This document shows positions 35,732 through 44,416 of a DNA stretch of 64,000 nt, piece after piece; the first letter of the stretch is position 1; the number at the start of each line of letters is the position of its first letter. The DNA lies in NCBI RefSeq assembly GCF_004214815.1, contig NZ_CP035926.1, forward strand, positions 992,001 through 1,056,000, written 5' to 3'. Below the pieces are notes generated by a model that saw only the letters and a program-made list of their open reading frames with translations, searched no databases and was not told the origin of the DNA. The stretch comes from Aliarcobacter thereius LMG 24486 (GTDB lineage: Bacteria; Campylobacterota; Campylobacteria; Campylobacterales; Arcobacteraceae). A program made the position numbers and the translations under genes.

Positions 35732-36295
35732 ATGAATGTAGCAATATATTGTGGATCAAGTTTTGGAAATAATGAGATTTATAAAACAAAAACTATTGAA
35801 TTGGCTCAGAAATTAGCCTTAAACAATATAAAAATAGTTTATGGTGGTTCAAAGCAAGGATTGATGGGAATAATTTCAAATGAATCTTTAAAACTAAACA
35901 ATAGTGTAACAGGTGTTATAACTTATGATTTAGTAAATAAAGAGCTTGAAAATACAGATATTACAAAAATTTACAAAGTAGATAGTATGAAAGAAAGAAA
36001 AGCAAAAATGGAAGAGTTAAGTGATGCTTTTATTGCTCTTCCTGGTGCTTATGGTACTTTAGAAGAGATTATTGATGTAATAGCTTCTGCTCAAATTGGG
36101 TATCATTCAAAACCTTGTGCTTTTATAAATATTGATGGATATTACAACAAATTAATAGAGTTTTTTTATTCATGTGCAGCAAATGGTTTTATGGATAAGA
36201 GATTTATTGATATGTTAATTGTAAGTGATGATATAGATGAAATCATTGAAAAAATAAAAACTTATAAAGCCCCAAAACCTAAATGGGAGAAATAA
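35732..36295 (+). CDS. LOG-family phosphoribohydrolase
   Basis: LOG proteins split nucleoside monophosphates, classically cytokinin ribotides, to the free base and ribose phosphate. The protein of about 187 residues starts NVAIYCGSSFGNNEIY, has VYGGSKQGLMG, then MKERKAKMEELSDAFIALPGAYGTLEEI. The usual motif is PGGxGTxxE; here the second glycine is alanine. The start at 35732 follows GGGGGAATAA; an upstream in-frame ATG overlaps mlaA and is less likely. The natural substrate in bacteria is uncertain. Confidence 0.9.
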   Translation: MNVAIYCGSSFGNNEIYKTKTIELAQKLALNNIKIVYGGSKQGLMGIISNESLKLNNSVTGVITYDLVNKELENTDITKIYKVDSMKERKAKMEELSDAFIALPGAYGTLEEIIDVIASAQIGYHSKPCAFINIDGYYNKLIEFFYSCAANGFMDKRFIDMLIVSDDIDEIIEKIKTYKAPKPKWEK

Positions 36296-36351
36296 TATAT
36301 AGATTTACTATTTGTTAATTTTTTATTAAAATAGTATTAATTAAGAGCTAT

Positions 36352-36437
36352 TATAATTTGATTTGTAAGTTAATTAATTTTAACTTTTTCTCCTCCTATA
36401 AAAATAAAAGGAAGCCACAATGAGCTTCCTTTTTTTA
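36352..36437 (+). ncRNA. Candidate small RNA with anti-Shine-Dalgarno-like CUCCUCC
   Basis: A TATAAT box (36352-36357) is followed by a 7-bp stem (AAGTTAA/TTAACTT, 36367-36386), a single-stranded stretch containing CTCCTCC (36390-36396), and an intrinsic terminator (36406-36437). The transcript would be about 75 nt with no start codon in a plausible frame. The CUCCUCC run could pair with AGGAGG ribosome sites on target mRNAs. This is a prediction from layout alone; an antisense or 3'-UTR origin is possible. Confidence 0.5.
36406..36437. terminator. Bidirectional rho-independent terminator
   Basis: AAAAGGAAGC pairs with GCTTCCTTTT around an 8-nt loop and is followed by a T run (36430-36436); the minus strand also ends in T-rich sequence. 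It separates the LOG gene and candidate sRNA from the FliK-like gene. Confidence 0.85.
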
Positions 36438-36450
36438 TCTACATATATGT

Positions 36451-36456
36451 TATAAT
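36451..36456 (+). promoter_or_regulatory. Extended -10 box of the FliK-like gene, giving a leaderless mRNA
   Basis: TGTTATAAT ends six bases before the ATG at 36463, so transcription should begin at or next to the A of the start codon. No Shine-Dalgarno sequence fits in the six-base gap. Confidence 0.6.
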
Positions 36457-36462
36457 CTCACT

Positions 36463-37422
36463 ATGTTAGTATCAAATAATTCAACATTAAATATATTTTT
36501 AGCCAATAACAGTTCACAATTAAAAGAGTTATTATCTCAAACAAATATTAATAATATCTCAAATATGATTGATTTGGATAGTGAAAATTTTTCATCTTTA
36601 AAAGATATATCAAAGCTATTAAAAGAGCTTATAAACTCCATAAAAGATGGTTCTAAATCAAATATAAATTTAGAAAACTTATTTAAAAATAGTGATATTT
36701 TTAAAAATTTAGGAACTTTAGCTTCAAATTTATCTCAACTTTTAAAAATGCTTGATGAAAATAAAAATCTTTCTAATCTAAAAATATCATTTGAACCTTT
36801 TTTAAAAACTTTAAAAGATATAAATAACTTAAATATAAAAGATATGATAAGCAATAGTGGAATATTTTTAGAAAATAAGCTACTAAATAGTTCAAAATTT
36901 AATTTAGATTTTGATTTAAAAGCAAATCTACTAAAAATTCAAGAGTTTTTTATAAATAAAAATGATGCAAATTCAAATGAAAACTTAAAAGTCATAAATA
37001 ATCTTTTATCACAAATTGAACTAAGCCAAATAGCTTCTATTGCTTTGAACTCAAATTTTATTGTAATTCCTTTTTTATGGGATTTACTAGAAGATGGTTT
37101 TATACAGATGAAACAAAAAGAAGAAAATAAGTTTTTTTGCCAAATAAACTTAAATTTAAAAGAGTTTGGGAAATTAGAATTAATGTTGTTTTTATATGAA
37201 AAAAATAGACTTGATATTACAATTTATGCTGAAAATAAAGATTCAAAGAGTCTAATAAGAAAAAATATAAGCAAACTAAAAGAAGCTTTTAAGAATATTG
37301 ATTTAGTTCCAATAAATATTAAAATATTAGATTTGAAAATAAAAAGTGATAATATTTTTAAAAACTTTGAAAATATTGAATCTGAATTTACTTTATCAAA
37401 TAAGATTAATATTAGGGTTTAA
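36463..37422 (+). CDS. FliK-like hook-length/substrate-switch protein
   Basis: This 319-residue protein is rich in Asn, Lys and Leu. The N-terminal two thirds are helical and low in complexity. The C-terminal part (about 225-300: CQINLNLKEFGKLELMLFLYEKNRLDITIYAENKDSKSLIRKNISKLKEAF, here given only as its span) has the beta-strand pattern of the Flg_hook domain that contacts FlhB. The next gene is an FlhB C-terminal paralogue, the same pairing as Bacillus ylqG-ylqH. A role in flagellar export switching is inferred; the family match is weak by sequence alone. Confidence 0.6.
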   Translation: MLVSNNSTLNIFLANNSSQLKELLSQTNINNISNMIDLDSENFSSLKDISKLLKELINSIKDGSKSNINLENLFKNSDIFKNLGTLASNLSQLLKMLDENKNLSNLKISFEPFLKTLKDINNLNIKDMISNSGIFLENKLLNSSKFNLDFDLKANLLKIQEFFINKNDANSNENLKVINNLLSQIELSQIASIALNSNFIVIPFLWDLLEDGFIQMKQKEENKFFCQINLNLKEFGKLELMLFLYEKNRLDITIYAENKDSKSLIRKNISKLKEAFKNIDLVPINIKILDLKIKSDNIFKNFENIESEFTLSNKINIRV

Positions 37423-37423
37423 T

Positions 37424-37708
37424 TTGCAAGAAAATAGTAAAATAAAAAAAGCTGTTGCTCTTGAATATGAAAAAGGAGTAGATATTGCTCCAAAAGTTAT
37501 AGCAAAAGCAAAAGGTGAAGCTGCAAAAAATATTATAAAAATAGCAAATGAAAATCAAATTCCAATAAAAAAAGATGAAGATTTAGTAGAACTTTTAAGT
37601 CAAATAGATATAGATAAAGAGATTCCAAGTTCTATGTACAAAGCTGTTGCTGAAGTTTTTGCATTTATTTATGACTTATCAAATGAGAAAAAAGGTAGAG
37701 AAAAATGA
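37424..37708 (+). CDS. FlhB C-terminal-domain paralogue (YlqH/FhlB-like)
   Basis: This 94-residue protein corresponds to the cytoplasmic FlhB C domain alone: KKAVALEYEKGVDIAPKVIAKAKGEAAKNIIKIANENQIPI, then DLVELLSQIDIDKEIPSSMYKAVAEVFAFIY. It lacks the membrane part and the self-cleaving NPTH loop. The start is TTG at 37424 with AGGG six bases upstream, one base after the FliK-like stop. Such proteins can replace or modulate the FlhB switch domain. It overlaps the next gene by four bases. Confidence 0.85.
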   Translation: MQENSKIKKAVALEYEKGVDIAPKVIAKAKGEAAKNIIKIANENQIPIKKDEDLVELLSQIDIDKEIPSSMYKAVAEVFAFIYDLSNEKKGREK

Positions 37709-38649
37709 TTTTAAAAAAGATTATTATTGAAGATCAAAAAGAACTTTATAGGCATAAAAACTATCTTTTGAATTTAAATTTAGAATATGATAGTTATAAA
37801 AAGATATATTCGAATAGTTCATTTCTTGATTTTAATATTGAATTTGAAATTATAGAATTTCTAAAGAATAATGATTTTACTTATAAAATAGAAGAAGTTA
37901 TTATAAAAGATTTCAAAAAACAGATAAGTGCTTCTTATTCTAGCTTACAAATTGATACAAATAATATTTTTATTGTTGATAAGAAAACAAATGAAAAGAT
38001 ATATTTATTGAATAAAATAAAAAATAAATTACTAATTATTGATTTGAAAAAAGATATTTTAAAAAGCTATAAAATACCTAGAAATAGCCTTGATAGATTT
38101 AATCTTGCACTCTTTACTTTAGAAGTTTTAGCTTCAAATAGTGATGATTTTAAAGATTTATTTAATATCTTTGCAATTTTACAAAACCAAAGTAGCGAGG
38201 ATTTACTATATCTTGATAAGATTAAAAAATTTAAATATTTTTGTATTGCAAAAATAAATGAAAAACAACAAGATATGTTTTTATGCAACTGCATACCTGA
38301 TTTTTTTCCTGAAACAAAATTCTATATAAAAGGTGATAGAATTTTCTCAAACTATACAAACTATTTTTTAACTTACGAACAAGAGATAAAAGTTTGGAAA
38401 TATTTATATAACAACAAGAATCTTGTTGGAGTATATAAAGAACCAACAATTAGTGAACTTTTTATTGGAAGAAAAATATATACTATTGATGGTTTTGGAA
38501 ATAGTGTAAAAAGAGTAATAAAATTTGCAAAAGAGATAGAAAAAGGATATTTTCAAATTACTTTAACAGATGGAATAAGTAGTGCAAAACTATCTAAAAT
38601 ATTTTCAAAAGATGAATTATTTAAAAGAGTTGTTGAAGCTAGGAATTGA
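37705..38649 (+). CDS. Conserved protein of unknown function linked to the FliK-like pair
   Basis: This 314-residue protein has no membrane helix or signal peptide and no motif I recognise. It is Lys/Asn/Ile-rich, with a cysteine pair (LCNCIPDF, about residues 194-201). Its C terminus has ISELFIGRKIYTIDGFGNSVKRV. The four-base overlap with the FlhB-like gene suggests translation with the flagellar pair, so a flagellar or export-related role is a guess from position only. Confidence 0.65.
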   Translation: MILKKIIIEDQKELYRHKNYLLNLNLEYDSYKKIYSNSSFLDFNIEFEIIEFLKNNDFTYKIEEVIIKDFKKQISASYSSLQIDTNNIFIVDKKTNEKIYLLNKIKNKLLIIDLKKDILKSYKIPRNSLDRFNLALFTLEVLASNSDDFKDLFNIFAILQNQSSEDLLYLDKIKKFKYFCIAKINEKQQDMFLCNCIPDFFPETKFYIKGDRIFSNYTNYFLTYEQEIKVWKYLYNNKNLVGVYKEPTISELFIGRKIYTIDGFGNSVKRVIKFAKEIEKGYFQITLTDGISSAKLSKIFSKDELFKRVVEARN

Positions 38650-38651
38650 TT

Positions 38652-39428
38652 TTATATAATCTTCTCTTGCCCCAACCTATAAATTGCAAAATCATATTTT
38701 ATAGGGTCATTTTTATCAAACTCTTTTAATTTTTCTGTTATTTCAAGTGCTGATTTTAAATTATATGTTTTATTTTGTAAAAGTCCAAGCTTCTGAGAAA
38801 CCTTAAAAGTATGAGTATCAAGTGGTAAAATCAAATCACTTTTTGATATATTTTGCCAAAATCCTAAATCTAAACTATCTTTTCTAACCATCCATCTTAA
38901 AAACATATTCCATCTTTTATATGGAGCATTAGTGAGTTTAATTTTCCCTTGTTTATCTCTTTTTAAAGCATTTCCTACTAGAAAATCAAAACCTTGGGAA
39001 CTATAATTTGCCTTTTCTTTGATTTTTTCTATTAAAAAATCTACTCCTTCTAAAACATTTTTTTCTTTTTTATAAGCTTCTAAAAATAGATTTTCTAAAC
39101 TATTCTCCAGTTTTAATTTTCTAAATGCTTTAAAGACTTCTACAATATCTTTACTATTTTGAAATCTATAATAGTGTTTATTAAGTCTATTTTCTATCTC
39201 CTCTTCACTTTTATCTAATAGTGAAAAATCTAAACTATCTAAAAATTTAACTATTAATTTTGCATTTCCATAAGCAAACAAAGCACAAAGTAAAATAGCA
39301 TAATCATCTTTTTGTCTTTTAGCTACTAAAAGTGGATCTGGTTTATCATAACTTAGTTCAAATTCACTATTTCTAGAGTTTACTTCAATATCTAAAAGCT
39401 CTTTTAATTCTATATCTTTTTTCTGCAT
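38652..39428 (-). CDS. TIGR02757 (DUF2400) family protein
   Basis: This protein of about 258 residues has the family hallmarks: YDKPDPLLVAKRQKDDYAILLCALFAYGNA, the KRWNMFLRWMVRKDSLDLGFW segment and LILPLDTHTFKVSQKLGLL. The helix-rich fold with a PLDTH loop recalls HhH-GPD DNA glycosylases, although activity is unproven. The start at 39428 (MQKKDIEL) is preferred over 39464. It converges with the unknown gene ending at 38649. Confidence 0.85.
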   Translation of the reverse strand: MQKKDIELKELLDIEVNSRNSEFELSYDKPDPLLVAKRQKDDYAILLCALFAYGNAKLIVKFLDSLDFSLLDKSEEEIENRLNKHYYRFQNSKDIVEVFKAFRKLKLENSLENLFLEAYKKEKNVLEGVDFLIEKIKEKANYSSQGFDFLVGNALKRDKQGKIKLTNAPYKRWNMFLRWMVRKDSLDLGFWQNISKSDLILPLDTHTFKVSQKLGLLQNKTYNLKSALEITEKLKEFDKNDPIKYDFAIYRLGQEKII

Positions 39429-39480
39429 TTTTAACCTAAAATTTACTTTTAGATATAATACCAAAAAACAAATTAGGCTA

Positions 39481-40305
39481 ATGATGATAAATATATTAAT
39501 TACAGGTTGCTCAAGTGGAATTGGACTTGAAACAGCAAAAATATTAAAAAATAATGGAATAAAAGTTTATGCAAGTGCAAGAGATGAAAAAGATGTAAAA
39601 ATGCTTAAGAATTTAGGTTTTGAAACATTTCAAATTGATGTTAGAAATAAACAAGATATATCTTATGCATTAAATACAATTTTAAAAAATGATTTAAAAC
39701 TCGATGCAGTTTTTAATAATGCTGGTTTTGGACAACCAGGAGCCATTGAAGATTTAAGTGTTGAAGTTTTAAAAGAGCAACTAGATACAAATCTTCATGG
39801 TCTTTTAGAGCTTACAAATCAAGCTATGAAAATATTTAGAACTCAAGGTTATGGAAAGATAATTCAACATAGCTCTGTTTTAGGAATAATATCTTTAAGA
39901 TTTAGAGGAGCTTATAATATAAGTAAATATGCTATTGAAGGTCTTTGTGATACTTTAAGACTTGAAACATTAAATAGTAATATATTTATAAGTACAATTA
40001 ATACAGGACCTGTAACTTCAAAGTTTAGAAAAAACTCTTTAAATAATTTTATAAAAAACATAGATATAGAAAATAGTTTTTGGAAAAATACTTATAATAG
40101 TGAAATCAAAAAAAGACTTGAAAGTAGTGATGATAAAGGATCTTTTACTCTTCCTCCAAGCAGTGTTGCAAATATTGTTTTAAAAATATTAAAAAGTAAA
40201 AAACCAAAACCAAGATATTATATAACAAAAGCTACTTATATCTTAGCTTTTGCAAAAAGAGTTTTAAGTACATCTTGGCTTGATAAGCTTCTTTTTAAGA
40301 TTTAA
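39481..40305 (+). CDS. Short-chain dehydrogenase/reductase
   Basis: This 274-residue classical SDR has ILITGCSSGIGLETAKIL for cofactor binding, FNNAGFGQPG, a serine in HSSVLGIIS and YNISKYAIEGL (YxxxK). The substrate is not recognisable; similar enzymes are annotated as oxidoreductases of lipid or steroid type. Two ATGs are adjacent (39481 and 39484) and either may be used. Its 3' end overlaps the convergent ABC permease gene by four bases. Confidence 0.88.
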   Translation: MMINILITGCSSGIGLETAKILKNNGIKVYASARDEKDVKMLKNLGFETFQIDVRNKQDISYALNTILKNDLKLDAVFNNAGFGQPGAIEDLSVEVLKEQLDTNLHGLLELTNQAMKIFRTQGYGKIIQHSSVLGIISLRFRGAYNISKYAIEGLCDTLRLETLNSNIFISTINTGPVTSKFRKNSLNNFIKNIDIENSFWKNTYNSEIKKRLESSDDKGSFTLPPSSVANIVLKILKSKKPKPRYYITKATYILAFAKRVLSTSWLDKLLFKI

Positions 40306-41090
40306 TCTTTTTTATTAGCTAAATTCTGTAAATAATCACTTATTTGGATTAAACAAAAAGTGATTATAAATATCATAAGTCCAGGGAAGAAGCTTAACCA
40401 CCAAGCTATATCAATAACACTTCTTCCATCACTTAACAAACTCCCCCAACTCATATTTGGTGGATTAATTCCTAGCCCTAAAAATGACAATCCTGATTCT
40501 GCTAATATAGCACCTGCAACTCCAAAAGAGAAAGAAATTAAAAAAATAGGTGCTAATAGTGGAGCAAAATATTTTAAGATTATCTTTTTTTTACTAACAT
40601 TCGATATTTTTAGAATTTTTATAAATGCCTTATTTGATAAAGCAAAACTTTCACTTCTTATCATTCTTGACATTCCCATCCAGCTTGTAATAGATATAAC
40701 AACTATTAAAACAAGTAAATTTGCTTCAATGTAGGAAACCAAAGCAAGTAGTAAGAAAAATGTAGGAAAAGTCAAAAATAAATCTATTATAACAGTAATA
40801 GTTCTATCAACATTTCCTTTAAAATATCCAGCCGTAATTCCAATAATCAATCCTAAAAAAGAAGAGAAACTAGCTGCCAAAAATCCAATAATCAGTGAAG
40901 TTTGTCCACCTTGTAAAATCCTTGCAAAAACATCTCTTCCTAAAATATCTGTTCCGAATATATGCTCAATTGAAGGAGAAAGTAAGATTTTACTTGGATT
41001 TAATTCATATGGTGAGATAGTATAAAAAATTGGTAATACAAACATTAATAATGAAATTAATATAAGTATTAACAAAGAAAATTTAAACAT
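40302..41090 (-). CDS. Peptide/nickel-type ABC transporter permease (DppC/OppC family)
   Basis: This 262-residue inner-membrane permease has about six helices. It contains HIFGTDILGRDVFARILQGGQTSLIIG, typical of the DppC N terminus, the coupling segment AFIKILKISNVSKKKIILKYFAP, and SGLSFLGLGINPPNMSWGSLL. The partner DppB-like permease, ATPases and binding protein are not in the window, so it is an isolated component here. The substrate (oligopeptide, nickel or other) cannot be decided. Confidence 0.9.
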   Translation of the reverse strand: MFKFSLLILILISLLMFVLPIFYTISPYELNPSKILLSPSIEHIFGTDILGRDVFARILQGGQTSLIIGFLAASFSSFLGLIIGITAGYFKGNVDRTITVIIDLFLTFPTFFLLLALVSYIEANLLVLIVVISITSWMGMSRMIRSESFALSNKAFIKILKISNVSKKKIILKYFAPLLAPIFLISFSFGVAGAILAESGLSFLGLGINPPNMSWGSLLSDGRSVIDIAWWLSFFPGLMIFIITFCLIQISDYLQNLANKKD

Positions 41091-41092
41091 TT

Positions 41093-41686
41093 TTATTCAT
41101 TGCAACTATAATATGAAAGCGAACTTTTACCAAATTTTCTAGTTTTTTCTAAAGTAAACTTACCTAATTTTTCTGGAATTTCAAGCTTTGATACATGTTC
41201 AACTATTATTTTAAATATATTATCAGCTTTAATATCTGAAATCATTCTAAAAGATTTTTCATAAATATCTTCCATTCCATCTCTATAATCAAAAGGTGGA
41301 TCAACATATAATATTATCTCATCTTTTGAATTTTTCATAAAATCTAAAATAAGTGGAGTTTGAACAAAAGCATTTCCTTGAATTGTTTGACATTTTTCAA
41401 TATCAATATTTTTACAATTTCTTACTAAAATTGAATAAGATTTTTTATCAAGTTCTATAAAATATGATCTCTTTGCTCCTCTACTTATTGCTTCAAGTCC
41501 AATAGAACCACTTCCTGCAAAAGATTCTATAAAAATCTTATCTATAATATCAAATTGTAAAACATTAAATACAGACTCTTTTAAAACAGATTTAGAACTT
41601 CTAGTAACTTCTAAACTAGGAAGTTCTAAAACTTTACCTTTGTATGCTCCTGCTATGATTTTTGTACTTGGTTTTTGCTCTTTCAT
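41093..41686 (-). CDS. rsmD: 16S rRNA (guanine966-N2)-methyltransferase
   Basis: This 197-residue SAM enzyme has IIAGAYKGKVLELP, TRSSKSVLKESVFNVLQ, ESFAGSGSIGLEAISRGA and the catalytic YVDPPFDYRDG. It methylates G966 in 16S rRNA. Its start is 20 bases downstream of the rny stop, so it probably shares that transcript. Confidence 0.92.
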   Translation of the reverse strand: MKEQKPSTKIIAGAYKGKVLELPSLEVTRSSKSVLKESVFNVLQFDIIDKIFIESFAGSGSIGLEAISRGAKRSYFIELDKKSYSILVRNCKNIDIEKCQTIQGNAFVQTPLILDFMKNSKDEIILYVDPPFDYRDGMEDIYEKSFRMISDIKADNIFKIIVEHVSKLEIPEKLGKFTLEKTRKFGKSSLSYYSCNE

Positions 41687-41705
41687 TTTTTACCTTTTTT
41701 TTAGC

Positions 41706-43250
41706 TTATCTAGCATAACTTTCTGCTCTTAGCTCTCTTATTACATTTATTTTAATTTCACCAGGATATTGTACTTTTTCTTCAATCTCTTTGGCTATTT
41801 CTGTTGCTAATAAAACTGCTTCATCATCATTTACAAGCTCTGCATTTACAATAACTCTTACTTCTCGTCCAGCATTTATTGCATAAGCATTTGTAACTCC
41901 AACTTTACTTGTAGTTATATTTTCAATCTCTTCTACTCTTTTTAAAAAACTCTCTAAAACTTCTCTTCTAGCTCCTGGTCTTGCTGCACTTAAAGCATCA
42001 GCTGCACAAACAGCTGCACTTTCAACATTTATTGGCTCTTCATGTCCGTGATGTGCATAAATTGCATTTATAACAGTTTCACACTCTCCATATCTTTTAC
42101 AAATATCAGCACCCAAATCAACATGACTACCTGGTGCTTCATGAGTTAAAGCTTTCCCAATATCATGCATAATTCCAGCACGACGTGCAAGTATTGCATC
42201 TCCACCCATTTGAGCAGCAATTAATCCAGCTAAATGAGAAACTTCTAAAGTATGTGCTAAAGCATTTTGCCCATAAGATGCTCTATATCTTAATCTTCCA
42301 ACAAGTTTTATAAGTTCTGGATGCATAGATTTTATTCCAAGTTCCATAACAACATCTTCACCCTCTTTTTGAATATTTTTATCAAATTCTGCTTGAACTT
42401 TTTTATAAATCTCTTCAATTCTTGCTGGTTGTATTCTTCCATCTTCTAAAAGCTCTTGAATAGTTTTTGTTGCTATTGCTCTTCTATAAAGATTAAAAGA
42501 TGAAATTGTAATAGTATTTGGTGTATCATCAATAATAATATCAACTCCTAAAAGCATCTCAAGAGTTTTAATATTTCTTCCTTCTTTACCAATAATTTTA
42601 CCTTTTGTCTCTTCATCATTTAAAGGAATATTATTTATAAGTCGCTCAGCTGCGAATTCACCTGCATATCTTGTAACTGCTTGAGATAAAATATTATTTA
42701 CTTCTTGTTTTGAATTTTGTTCTGCTATTTTATATTTTCTTCTAAACATAGATGAAATTGTAGCTCTTGAATCCTCTTCTACTTTTTTAAGTAATAACTC
42801 TTTTGCCTCTTCTTTTGTAAGACCTGAACCATTTTCTAAGATTTTTATAGCTTCTAGTTTTTTCTGTTCATAAGATCTTTTTTGCTCTTCAATTCCCTCT
42901 TTTAGACCTTTTATCTTCCTATTATTATCTTCTATTTGCTCTTTTTCCCTTTTTATTTGTCTTAGCTCACATTCAAGATGTTCATTTAACTCTTGCTCTT
43001 TTCTTTCAATCTTTAAAAACATCTGTTCATAATCTTTTTTTGCATTTCTGAACTCTCTATCACACTCTATTTTTGCTCTTATTTGTGCATCTTTTAATGC
43101 AACTTCTGCTTCATGCTCTATTATTTTTGCTTTTGCTTTTGCTTGTTCAATAAATACTTCAAATTTTGCTTTATTTATTTTCCTAACTACAAAAATAGTA
43201 AGAGCTGAGCTAAATGTTGCAGCCACAACTGCTATTAATATACTCTCCAT
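41706..43250 (-). CDS. rny: Ribonuclease Y
   Basis: Rny is a membrane-anchored endoribonuclease that starts mRNA decay. The 514-residue protein has an N-terminal helix (about 3-21), a long charged coiled coil (about 25-190) and a KH domain with GKIIGKEGRNIKTLEMLLGVDIIIDDTPNTI (given by its core GKEGRNIK). An HD domain follows with HTLEVSHLAG and GIMHDIGKAL. The length is standard. It is followed by rsmD and preceded by the folate gene. Confidence 0.95.
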   Translation of the reverse strand: MESILIAVVAATFSSALTIFVVRKINKAKFEVFIEQAKAKAKIIEHEAEVALKDAQIRAKIECDREFRNAKKDYEQMFLKIERKEQELNEHLECELRQIKREKEQIEDNNRKIKGLKEGIEEQKRSYEQKKLEAIKILENGSGLTKEEAKELLLKKVEEDSRATISSMFRRKYKIAEQNSKQEVNNILSQAVTRYAGEFAAERLINNIPLNDEETKGKIIGKEGRNIKTLEMLLGVDIIIDDTPNTITISSFNLYRRAIATKTIQELLEDGRIQPARIEEIYKKVQAEFDKNIQKEGEDVVMELGIKSMHPELIKLVGRLRYRASYGQNALAHTLEVSHLAGLIAAQMGGDAILARRAGIMHDIGKALTHEAPGSHVDLGADICKRYGECETVINAIYAHHGHEEPINVESAAVCAADALSAARPGARREVLESFLKRVEEIENITTSKVGVTNAYAINAGREVRVIVNAELVNDDEAVLLATEIAKEIEEKVQYPGEIKINVIRELRAESYAR

Positions 43251-43259
43251 TTTTATTTC

Positions 43260-43796
43260 CTAACCTGTAATTATATAATCTGCTTCAATATCGTAATCAT
43301 CACTTAAAATCTCTTCACTTTTACAAAGAATTAATTGAACAAAAATAGTTGTTGGTTTATAATTTAATCTATAAAAGAATCTGTCATACATACCTTTTCC
43401 AAAGCCAATTCTTTTTCCTAATTTATCAATTCCAATGATTGGAACTATTGCTAAATCTATTTTTTTTGTCTTTAAAAAAGAATTTTCTGGCTCTTTTATT
43501 CCAAATTTTTTTTGTTTTAAAGGTAACCTATATTTTACAGCTTTAAAACTATCTCCTTGTATAAAAGGCACATAAACATTTTTTTTAGCTTTTCTTAAAC
43601 TGTTTATTAATGGTTGGACATCAACCTCTAGTTTAAGTGGTATATAGAGCAAAATATTATTAGCTTTTTTCTCTTTTATAACTTTGTTTAAATTATCAAT
43701 AACTATCTTATTTTTTATATACTTTGATTGAAGTGAAACTTCTTTAAGCCTTTTTAAACATAATTTTCTAAAACTGCTTTTTTGATTTGTTATCAT
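43260..43796 (-). CDS. 5-Formyltetrahydrofolate cyclo-ligase
   Basis: This 178-residue enzyme of folate salvage turns 5-formyl-THF into 5,10-methenyl-THF using ATP. It has the family C-terminal motif GIDKLGKRIGFGKGMYDRFF and an early RKLCLKRLKEVS. It is nine bases from rny on the same strand. A small family with clear signature; E. coli calls the homologue ygfA. Confidence 0.9.
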   Translation of the reverse strand: MITNQKSSFRKLCLKRLKEVSLQSKYIKNKIVIDNLNKVIKEKKANNILLYIPLKLEVDVQPLINSLRKAKKNVYVPFIQGDSFKAVKYRLPLKQKKFGIKEPENSFLKTKKIDLAIVPIIGIDKLGKRIGFGKGMYDRFFYRLNYKPTTIFVQLILCKSEEILSDDYDIEADYIITG

Positions 43797-43855
43797 TTAA
43801 GCCTCTCTTAGATAGAATAACTACCTAAATAACAATTTTACCTAAAGGAATTAAA

Positions 43856-44413
43856 ATGAAGTTTAAAGCTTTATCTATTTTATTAATTTTTATATCATTA
43901 TTCTTTACAGCTTGTGAAAAAAAAGAGAAAAATGACAATAAAACAATAGATGAAACTCCTAAATTTGTTAAAAATAATAAATTTACTATGAATACAATTG
44001 ATAAAGCTCAAATAAATATCTCTATTGAAGATGATAAAATTCTTCTTGAAAACAGTGATAATAAAATAGTTCTATTAAATTTCTTTGCAACTTGGTGTCC
44101 TCCTTGTAAAGCTGAAATTCCAAGCCTTGTAAAACTACAAGAAACATACAAAAATGATATTATAGTTGTTGGTTTACTTTTAGAAGATTACAAAACTGAT
44201 GAAGAGATTTTAAATTTTGCACAAAGTTTTGATATAAATTATACTATTACAAATTCTAGTAGAACTTTTGATTTTGCAAAAGCTTTAGGTGGAATTAAAG
44301 CTATTCCAACTCTATATATACTTGATAAAGAGGGAAATACTTTTAAGAAAATAACTGGATTAGCACCAGCTGAAATGCTAGATATTGATATAAAAAAACT
44401 TTTAGAGAGATAA
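43856..44413 (+). CDS. TlpA-like thioredoxin-fold lipoprotein
   Basis: This 185-residue protein has a lipoprotein signal (SLFFTAC, lipid cysteine at 20), followed by a thioredoxin-like domain with FFATWCPPCKAEIPS (CPPC at 81-84) and a cis-Pro loop KAIPTLY. It probably reduces disulfides in the periplasm, for instance for cytochrome c maturation. It lies three bases before ftsY. Confidence 0.92.
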   Translation: MKFKALSILLIFISLFFTACEKKEKNDNKTIDETPKFVKNNKFTMNTIDKAQINISIEDDKILLENSDNKIVLLNFFATWCPPCKAEIPSLVKLQETYKNDIIVVGLLLEDYKTDEEILNFAQSFDINYTITNSSRTFDFAKALGGIKAIPTLYILDKEGNTFKKITGLAPAEMLDIDIKKLLER

Positions 44414-44416
44414 TAT

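Noticed and set aside
40302-41090. A complete peptide ABC transporter operon
   Set aside because: Only one permease is present; the neighbours are an SDR gene and rsmD, so no operon can be claimed from this window.
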